A stretch of DNA of 64,000 bases, taken from the NCBI GenBank assembly GCA_037893225.1, contig JAZGUH010000207.1:620001-684000 (forward strand). Direction: 5' to 3'. The notes beneath the pieces are model-generated. The model had not been told where the DNA came from. It searched no databases and was given only the letters and a program-made list of their open reading frames with translations. This DNA is from Hippasteria phrygiana (Eukaryota > Echinodermata > Asteroidea > Valvatida > Goniasteridae). A program made the translations under genes and the position numbers. Of this stretch, positions 60,001 through 64,000 are shown piece after piece (position 1 is the first letter of the stretch; each line of letters opens with the position of its first letter).

Positions 60001-62000
60001 ATCTTTTTCAAGAAAAGTGGAAATTTATATCATTTTCCAACGATTGTCGGCCGACAATCATTGGAAACAGTCTAGTTCCCCGACCTGATAATTCCCTGAT
60101 TCTATAAATTCTTCCGTTTTGTCTAAAGTATGGTCAGGGAACCAGACTACTAGAAAATAATTTTGTCTCTGTTTTCCCAGCATCTATGCACACAAAGCTT
60201 TAAACAGTTCAGTGTTGCAGTGGCCAGCAGGCTATACAATACTAACCCCAAATCCATTTATTTCTGAAAATTACAGCAAAAGCAAATGATGCATACTACA
60301 TTTAAGTATTGAAAACTTGTCAAATGAAAGCAGGAAAAAAAGTCACAGTCCCTGATCTGGTATGTTCTTGCAGTCTGCTGAGCCAATGCCTAAATTACTG
60401 GCATTTTGAGTCTTGTACTGTACCATCTTTATACCAACTTTTACTTGCCTTGTGCTGCGTGTATGTTTATCAATCTGCGTTTCCTATCCTGCACTATACT
60501 AGGGTGATTCACAATACAGTGTGCCATCAAGCAGTTGTGCCGGACAGGCTATTTTCAAACTGAGCAGCTGACAAGTTACCCATATACCACCTCCTTGATT
60601 CAAGGGTATTTCTCAGGATATTTCAGGGTACAATGTACATGCAGTAACATCGGAAAGCCTGGAGCGCTGTGGCCTCGTGGCTTAGTGTATTGAACTCACG
60701 ATCTCGGTGATACTGCAGATTGTGGGTTCCAGACCAGCTGGGGTCATGGTGCTTATGTCCTTGAGCAAGGCACTTTGTCACAAGTTGCTTCTCTCCACCC
60801 AGGAGTAAATGGGTACCTGTGAGGGCAGTGATGGTTATGTGTTTGATTAGCCCGTGTGCGCTTAAAATAGCAGCCGGGGCTGTATACTCCCCAGGGAGCT
60901 GAGGTTTCAGGAATGGGCCCGATGACCAAGGGTAATAATATCTGTAAAGCGCTTTGATCTTGCTAAAAGCACTATATAAGAACGTGTATTATTTATTATT
61001 ATTTAGGAATAACCACCTCAAAAATTCAAAATTACTTAAAAGTTCACGCATATCACAGCTTTGTTCATGTCCTGCAAAATGACACATACTGTTTAGACGG
61101 ACAATTTTCATATACAAAGTGTCAAAAATGGCTCTGTGACAAACTCAGTATTGCGAAGTGCCGCTATATAAAAGGGGTTGATTTTCTGATTGTTTCACTT
61201 ACCATCTCCCAAACTGATGATTGACCCTCCCACTATCTTATACCTCTTAGACGGTGAACTCATGACGAGGTCTGTGAAAAGGGGAGGGCTGTCGGGATCA
61301 CCATGGCTCCTTGCTGGACTACCAGCCGGAATCCTGGCCGAACTCCAGTATGGCGTCCAACAGTCATCAGTTATTACTTGGTTGGTGCCCAAACGGCCAG
61401 CTGGACTTCTAGTTGTGCTACTAGCTGGGCTACTCTTTAGTCGCCGGTTGCCAACAGCACCACTGCTGTTGGTAGGGCTACTGGCCGATGCTCCGGCCGG
61501 ACTCCAGTTTGGCGATGGCCAGTTTTGTGCTGCACTTCTGCGGGCTGTGGCCGGACTCTTAGCCGGTGTTCTGGGCAGACTCCAGATTGGCACTCTGCGG
61601 GGGTCGTAGCCTGGACTCCGGACTGGACTTTTAGCTGGACTCCAGTATGACGGCCAGTGGGGAACAGCTTTGCCACGGCCTGTAGTCAGACTCTGGCCTG
61701 GACTTTTAAGTGGACTCTGGGTGGCCTGGTTGTATGATAATCCTATTGAATCAACTGAGGTGTTTATTTCCCTTCCTGGACTCAACGTGCCGCAGCTGTC
61801 TGGGCTATGGTAGTGCAGTGGCCTGGCAGAAGCAACAGTGATGTTACTCCAAGCCGAAGTTTTAGCTGGACTGTAGAATGATGATGTGACTTGAACAGCG
61901 CATCTAGAATTTCGGGCTGGACTCTGAGTTGCCGTCTGTGGTGTCGTATAGAGTGCCTCTTGCTTAAATGATGTCTTCACATTAACTTGTGGGATGCACC
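42289..62000 (-). CDS. Unrecognised Ser/Pro-rich multi-exon gene, ten exons found, both ends missing
   Basis: Ten exons on the minus strand (61203-62000, 59435-59555, 56542-56773, 55267-55397, 54121-54381, 50139-50209, 47626-48634, 45326-45527, 43707-43922, 42289-42359) join in one frame, 3112 nt or about 1037 residues. Splice sites are GT-AG throughout and phases agree at each junction. The N-terminal exon has repeated W-S-P-A-K-S-P motifs. A basic region (KKRLPTWSDKF, KRCKRLFYD, RRKYHKRATAARIRPWD), an isoleucine-aspartate patch RGPRIIIIDDDMK, a long Ser/Thr/Pro-rich middle, and an acidic block with WDWTEPGNIDLEADE follow. The composition suggests a nuclear, possibly CDK-phosphorylated protein; this is inference. 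I do not recognise the family. No signal peptide or membrane span is seen. The gene converges on the KIAA0930 homologue. Confidence 0.82.
43707..43922 (-). CDS. Ser/Pro-rich gene, exon
   Basis: Acceptor CGTCTCAG, donor CCG/GTGAGA. Seventy-two codons, phase 0 at both ends. Ser-rich (DDFLSTSSSSLPSSMATSS), then acidic and hydrophobic (SVEYQVVPSLSICNDDAAV). An open frame continues upstream to 44093 through KKTRLRKRLDKLRQTN, so a longer exon is possible. Confidence 0.75.
45326..45527 (-). CDS. Ser/Pro-rich gene, acidic Trp-rich exon
   Basis: Acceptor GTTTGTAG, donor AAC/GTGAGT. One base plus sixty-seven codons. Contains WDWTEPGNIDLEADESLDEL and MEEEGLIKVPDWPAERN: acidic with three Trp, a composition seen in protein-interaction or activation segments (inference). 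Confidence 0.85.
45647..45708. repeat. Minimal CCCTAAC/TTAA element
   Basis: 62 bp between TTAA at 45643-45646 and 45709-45712; interior GGTGGTGTGAAAAATC and AGAGGATTCAGGACTG. The copies at 9430 and 50912 are of the same short type. Confidence 0.7.
45770..46115. repeat. hAT-like AGGGCTGT element with perfect 8-bp duplication
   Basis: Ends TAGGGCTGTCCCGAATA and GAACAGCCCTA; octamer ATGTAAAC on both sides (45762-45769, 46116-46123). GAATATTCG words mark both subterminal regions. Confidence 0.85.
46131..46309. repeat. hAT-like miniature element, GTAGTCGAG family
   Basis: Ends CAGTGATGTAGTCGAG and CTCGACTACATCACTG are a perfect 16-bp inverted repeat. Octamers CTAGGGAT and CTGGGGAT match at 7 of 8. 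It stands 15 bp from the preceding hAT-like element. Confidence 0.85.
46877..47335. repeat. hAT-like AGGGCTGT element, degraded
   Basis: AGGGCTTTTCAATTTTGAAT at the left, TTGAATATTCGGTATATTCG at the right, with CTGCAACTGCATGCCG and GTTTTACGTGCGGC inside, as in 16191 and 55457. Confidence 0.6.
47626..48634 (-). CDS. Ser/Pro-rich gene, large central exon
   Basis: Acceptor GCTCTAACAG, donor AG/GTGAGT. 1009 nt, 335 codons plus split codons. Begins TLQSEKYPTAATDHH and has DIVDVMEVVAPGRFPDHLQR, EEIHLKLGAEAECLPSKIV and a Ser/Thr/Pro-rich end (PPYLSPPSVTPLSTPQGYIS). A helical RALLEAYRLMSAES stretch is the only region that looks folded. The open frame over 1 kb in otherwise stop-rich DNA is strong evidence of coding. 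Confidence 0.9.
48728..49215. repeat. AAGTCAAGTC/ACTCGAGTC repeat
   Basis: Starts GTGTTGTAACCAAGTCA with CAAGTCGAGTCATGTCAC words, and closes GTGACTCGAGTCTGAG; the same word family as 10366-10530 in reverse, with a non-repetitive centre (48895-49100). Confidence 0.5.
49595..49760. repeat. Dispersed repeat shared with 37640-37810
   Basis: AAACCGTGACGTAACTC ... GACTATGGTTAAGTCTAGTC in the same order as the other copy. Confidence 0.65.
50139..50209 (-). CDS. Ser/Pro-rich gene, small exon with two possible donors
   Basis: Acceptor CTTTATAG, then QGSLLLSEIPQLPDDIITPL and LMC. Donor GTGAGT (50138-50133) gives phase 1 and fits the following exon. A second donor GTAAGT lies 40 bases on (50098-50093) and would give phase 2, which does not fit unless another exon intervenes. 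Confidence 0.75.
50314..50758. repeat. GTGACCCGCTC-family element, diverged
   Basis: Ends TTGACTCGTTCTACAAAAAA and TTTTTGTAGAGCCGGTCACAA; the interior is parallel to the 51997 and 38962 copies (GGCTGTTCAATGTAAAGAAG). Confidence 0.6.
50912..50964. repeat. Minimal CCCTAAC/TTAA element
   Basis: 53 bp between TTAA at 50908-50911 and 50965-50968; CCCTAACCC start, GTTAGAG end, interior AAAATTGGAGGATTCGGGAC. Confidence 0.6.
51053..51090. repeat. Poly-A run of 38
   Basis: Uninterrupted A followed by A-rich simple sequence to about 51125. It may be the tail of a retroposed sequence, but no body was recognised. Confidence 0.8.
51635..51988. repeat. Palindromic foldback with about 150-bp arms
   Basis: The arms GCAGTTACACTCGCGCATGC...GCCGGGATTTCTTCACATTT and reverse pair almost completely; the loop is AT-rich (51797-51833). 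It is followed five bases later by the ATAT-flanked element at 51997. Confidence 0.85.
51997..52454. repeat. GTGACCCGCTC-family element
   Basis: Ends GTGGCCCGCTCTACAAAAAA and TTTTTGCAGAGCCGGTCAG with ATAT on both sides (51993-51996, 52455-52458). Confidence 0.7.
52834..53515. repeat. TIR element with GTGTCCGCACTGGACTT ends
   Basis: GCCGTGTCCGCACTGGACTT at the left is answered by AAGTCCAGTGCGGACAGGGC at the right; GTCCGCACTGGACTTA words recur internally (53305, 53435). It is a 680-bp foldback-like element without a recognisable protein. Confidence 0.7.
53558..53760. repeat. CCCCTYGAGTACGG/TTAA element, copy 2
   Basis: CCCCTTGAGTACGG start, CCGTATGCAAGGGG end, TTAA on both sides (53554-53557, 53761-53764). 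Single copy of the segment duplicated in 39970-40251. Confidence 0.75.
54121..54381 (-). CDS. Ser/Pro-rich gene, basic exon with IIIIDDD patch
   Basis: Acceptor GATTCCAG, donor CG/GTAGGA. Contains SPRRRPKTTLNIYDKAPKP and RGPRIIIIDDDMKGD, then VEEVGLNWPKKHF. A run of Ile next to Asp resembles SUMO-interaction motifs; this is only a resemblance. Confidence 0.87.
54477..54920. repeat. GTGACCCGCTC element, complete copy
   Basis: Inverted ends GTGACCCGCTCTGCAAAAAG and TTTTTGCAGAGCGGGTCAC, ATTT on both sides (54473-54476, 54921-54924). Very close to 13347-13801, including internal TGTGTTTTTGTCGAGTGCTT. Confidence 0.8.
55010..55250 (-). repeat. Reversed relative of 19040-19200, A-rich
   Basis: CACCCAAGCCCTTCATTGTG and GAGATTTCATTTTTCGGAGT are the reverse of 19107-19197; then AAAGTAGGAAAAAAATAGG repeats lead to the exon donor region at 55261. 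Confidence 0.6.
55267..55397 (-). CDS. Ser/Pro-rich gene, basic exon
   Basis: Acceptor GGTTTTACTAG, donor TG/GTGAGT. Forty-three codons plus two bases. ANSVLAEISEPNKKEPRRK and HKRATAARIRPWDPVASK: a lysine/arginine-rich piece that could serve as a nuclear localisation signal (inference). Confidence 0.87.
55457..55953. repeat. hAT-like AGGGC element with perfect 8-bp duplication
   Basis: Octamer ATGTGAGC on both sides (55449-55456, 55954-55961). Ends GAGGGCCGTTATTATTTTCG and ATTTGGGATAGCCCC, with GAATATTCG subterminal words. Confidence 0.8.
56542..56773 (-). CDS. Ser/Pro-rich gene, basic conserved-looking exon
   Basis: Acceptor CACCACTAG, donor AAG/GTACGT. One base plus seventy-seven codons. 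KKPTPYTTPRSVRFLPSSHP then PLKKRLPTWSDKFVNDVRQA and KRCKRLFYDADIERARGD. It is the most protein-like segment of the gene and the best query for a family search. Confidence 0.88.
57201..58082. repeat. Foldback element B, inserted in A, itself interrupted by a LINE
   Basis: Inverted ends CGGAGCTCTAGAAGTGCCAT and ATGGCACTTCCAGAGCTCCG. CGTATTTTA (left) and TCGTATTTA (right) flank it and look like a target duplication with one change. The arms contain repeated GGATGACGACATCC words. The right arm is broken by 57613-58035. Confidence 0.75.
57613..58035 (-). mobile_element. 3' end of a CR1/L2-type LINE
   Basis: On the minus strand the final codons of a reverse transcriptase reading frame end at TGA 57853-57851: RSRTNLGDQAFHYAAPSLW then LPAYVRNATSLSRFKTLLK and THLFF, the C-terminal hallmark of jockey/CR1/L2-like LINEs. 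About 240 bp of 3' UTR and an ATT-rich tail (57613-57635) follow. It is a strongly 5'-truncated insertion. Confidence 0.85.
58406..59434. other. Intron DNA of the minus-strand gene, nothing firm
   Basis: 58430-58560 is a dispersed repeat shared with 4865-4990 and 31980-32115. GACTCGACTCGAGTC words are at 58875-58930. No exon is recognised. Confidence 0.4.
59435..59555 (-). CDS. Ser/Pro-rich gene, exon
   Basis: Acceptor ATTTCTGCAG, donor AAAG/GTGAGT. Two bases, thirty-nine codons, two bases: MLDSLSQAELDSSLEVTGRV and DLMCQEEIPIWKEDE. Phases match both neighbours. Confidence 0.87.
59556..60660. other. Intron DNA, nothing firm
   Basis: A single CTTAAAGGTAGTATCCGAC end at 59873 resembles the element at 62563; GTCAGGGAACCAGACT (60146) resembles the 40683 family. 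No exon is recognised. Confidence 0.35.
60661..61004 (+). repeat. SINE family B, copy 2, near full length
   Basis: GGAGCGCTGTGGCCTCGTGG head, body CCTTGAGCAAGGCACTTTGT, and a 3' end GTAAAGCGCTTTGATC...TATAAGAACGTGTATT with an ATTATT tail. The B-box-like part is GGGTTCCAGACC. Confidence 0.7.
61203..62000 (-). CDS. Ser/Pro-rich gene, first exon recognised, WSPAKSP repeats
   Basis: Acceptor TTATGTAG (plus 62001-62008), donor GATG/GTAAGT (61202). 798 nt. Five diverged copies of a W-S-P-A-K-S-P module (FYSPAKTSAWS, YWSPAKSPVRSP, PRTPAKSPAT, NWSPAGASASSP, YWSSARIPAGSPARS) are spaced by 15-50 residues. They end in KRYKIVGGSIISLGD. SPxK/R matches are typical substrates of cyclin-dependent kinases. 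The exon starts inside a codon, so the protein begins further right. Confidence 0.85.
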
Positions 62001-62119
62001 CTACATAACGAGAAATTAAACAAACCTACATGTAATGGGTACCTGTTTGTCACATCATTCTGTAGGCTGTGTTCATCCAGTGTAGGATGTAGCCCTACTC
62101 ACGTTTATGGTATTCATTT

Positions 62120-62510
62120 GAGCTGTCCCAAATATACCGAATATTTGATCGTCAACCGAATACCTTTTTGCCGGTTGTAGTATTCGAAAAAAAATATCTA
62201 TGCACGTACAGATACGACTCTGATGCTATTTTAATAGAAAAGTTATGCCGCTTCAGTGTCAAATGCTGCATTTTTGTAGACGGTAACTTTTTGTGGATGG
62301 AGATTTATTGTAAAACCCTTCACACTTTATACAATAATTACTGCAGAAACACAGGCTGGAGTTTGGTTTCTTATTATCAGATCATTATGTACCCGTAATG
62401 ATCCTGATACAATATGATGGGCACATGCAAAAAAAGATGGCGATCGCCGCACGTAAAACACCGGCATGCTTTGCGTGCAACTTTTTACCGTCGCAGCATG
62501 CAGTTGCAGC
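62120..62510. repeat. hAT-like AGGGCTGT element, truncated
   Basis: GAGCTGTCCCAAATATACCG left end with GAATATTTGATCGTCAACCG, and GCCGCACGTAAAACACCGG and GCATGCAGTTGCAGCTGAC inside, as in 55457 reversed. The right terminus is missing. Confidence 0.6.
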
Positions 62511-62562
62511 TGACACTTTTGGGGTTAGGGTTCTCTTTTTAAAAATGAAGGCAAACACTTAA

Positions 62563-62954
62563 AGGTAGTGTACATGATTGGTGATTGTTGCAATTTTCAG
62601 AAATAGGCGGATTTGGGGGGTTAGTATTTCATAGGAAATATCGTTCCACTGACCTGTTCAAAGTTTTGCGTTGTTGGATGGCGAAAAAACGAGAGAAAAA
62701 CGGCGCTCGTTTCTCCCGCGTGGCTACCTGGACGTGTGACGCGCCCCGAATGCCAGCATGTCCGGGGCGCGTCACTCGTCCGGGTAGCCACGCGCGCCTT
62801 GACTATAAATTTCCACTTTTCTTGACAACAGCACACCTGGTGCCATCATTTCACAGGATGATTGAGACTACTATTAACTTACAGTCTAGTAAGGTATTTC
62901 GTAATAATTCAGTAAAAAAAAAAATTGGACGATTACCAATCGTGTACACTACCT
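62563..62954. repeat. TTAA-flanked element AGGTAGTGTACA...
   Basis: Ends AGGTAGTGTACATGATTGGT and CCAATCGTGTACACTACCT, TTAA on both sides (62559-62562, 62955-62958). A central hairpin CGTGGCTACC...GGTAGCCACG spans 62720-62793. Confidence 0.8.
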
Positions 62955-63109
62955 TTAAGGGAATCACGATAAAAATTTAGGTTGAAAGAGCATTCACAGT
63001 GCAAGTAAAATAAGCTAATTTTTCTCCGTTAAGGGAATCACAATAACAATTTAGGTTGAAAGAGCATTCAGTTTCTTCTTAACTACATGAAAAAACAGGA
63101 ATGTCCACA

Positions 63110-63320
63110 CAGTCGTGTTTTCCTATACTACCGAGGACAGTGCTTTGTGTTTCCTATTGTTCCTTTAATATAACACAAACCCATAGACTAAGCACGTACT
63201 TTTACGTCGAAACCGATTTTAACAAAAGACCGACTCCCGAGGACAAGAAAGATTCCTTTGTATTTTCTTTAATTCTCCTCTTGTCCTCGAACGTATACAG
63301 TACATGTATACACAGTAAGG
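63110..63320. repeat. Dispersed repeat shared with 38050-38220 (reverse)
   Basis: TTTCCTATTGTTCCTTTAAT, CCCATAGACTAAGCACGTA and TTCTCCTCTTGTCCTCG correspond to the other copy in reverse order. Confidence 0.6.
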
Positions 63321-64000
63321 TAAGTATGTTCTTACATTAGTCTCCTTACGGGGTACCAGGAAGAAAGGGTAACAATGGGGACAATGGTACCCCACAAGGG
63401 AGTTTTTAGAAATCCAGGTACCCTACAAAGTTAACGCTATGGGTTTTGGGATTTCAATGGGGACAAAGGAGAATAAAAGAAGGAAAGTAAAGTCTACAAT
63501 AGAGGTACCCCATATGGGTGCATATATGAGGGAGGATGTGTGTCTGTTTAGTGGGGAGGGGGGGCACATATGTAGAGTTTGTAATTCATCAATGTTCTCA
63601 GCCAACCATTCCCAGCGGATTTGTCTGCTGAGCTGGAAATGTGCTCGAAAGCATGAACAGTCCGACGGAATATTTCCACAGAAACGGCAGTTGCTCTCAT
63701 CGGATCTTGGGGTCCAAAAGTGTGACATATTTTGGTGTCCCTGTTACACCTGACCTGTGTAATTTCCCATCAATTATCATCAAAATTTACTTCACATTAT
63801 TTGTTTTTTTTTACTTGTTTGGCAGGTACTTTGCTTATAAATACATAATCACTCTTGGAGATAGAATTAAGGCATTAAAGGATGCGTCCTAAATTGCCAA
63901 ATCTTATACATGTCAGATGTAACAGGGACACCAAAATTGGACCCCAAATCTATAGAATGACCCCAAATTCTACTCTAGGAACAGCGACTGTGCCCAGCGG
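63321..64000. other. Window end, repeat-like, no gene recognised
   Basis: GGACACCAAAATTGGACCCC (63925) and GGGGTCCAAAAGTGTGACAT (63708) are inverted relatives, so this is probably another foldback. A minus-strand frame at 63423-63728 has no recognised similarity. Confidence 0.35.

Noticed and set aside
63423..63728. Upstream exon of the minus-strand gene with several Cys
   Set aside because: No splice sites in the needed phase and the surrounding DNA looks like an inverted repeat.

Overview
The window is nuclear DNA of an animal: spliced genes with GT-AG introns of 0.4-9.5 kb, SINEs with tRNA-type A and B boxes, a LINE 3' end, a BEL/Pao retroelement and dozens of short DNA transposons. The repeat style (frequent TACATGTAC palindromes, TTAA-flanked and hAT-like miniature elements) and the gene content suggest a marine invertebrate deuterostome (echinoderm, hemichordate or cephalochordate). 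The sequence alone does not decide between these. There are no bacterial operons, rRNA genes or CRISPR arrays.

Left half, plus strand (about 1.6-31.8 kb): one gene, a clear homologue of vertebrate KIAA0930 (C22orf9), a conserved protein without an established function. Eight coding exons (3139-31234) join in frame with proper splice sites and encode about 376 residues to a stop at 31232-31234. Only the extreme N-terminus is missing. A TATA box, initiator and splice donor at 1571-1651 form a candidate promoter and first exon. Its ATG is out of phase with the first recognised exon, so the link is not proven.

Middle (about 32-42 kb): intergenic DNA holding a decayed minus-strand BEL/Pao retrotransposon (zinc knuckle, protease, reverse transcriptase, integrase). 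It lies between the arms of a large foldback element. An 11-bp minisatellite has expanded inside its integrase frame, and an unrelated block replaces its RNase H region.

Right half, minus strand (about 42.3-62.0 kb): a second gene, convergent with the first. Ten exons are compatible in phase and splice sites and give more than 1,030 residues. It is rich in Ser/Pro, with repeated Trp-Ser-Pro-Ala-Lys-Ser-Pro motifs, basic and acidic tracts. I do not recognise the family. The first exon lies to the right of 62000 and the last to the left of 42289; neither was identified.

The introns and intergenic DNA are a dense stratified deposit of short elements. Several families can be defined from their ends and target duplications: (1) TTAA-flanked elements whose ends read CCCTAAC...GTTAGGG, imitating telomere repeats; (2) TTAA-flanked CCCCTYGAGTACGG elements; (3) hAT-like elements with CAGNGNTGTAGTCGAG ends and 8-bp duplications; (4) hAT-like AGGGCTGT elements rich in GAATATTCG, also with 8-bp duplications; (5) GTGACCCGCTC elements flanked by a 4-bp ATWT repeat; (6) TA-flanked mariner-like elements; (7) a repeat with a tRNA-like unit at one end; (8) large foldbacks. 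Several are nested two or three deep. I found no obviously new cellular system; the most interesting material is the structure of these families and the unrecognised Ser/Pro-rich gene.
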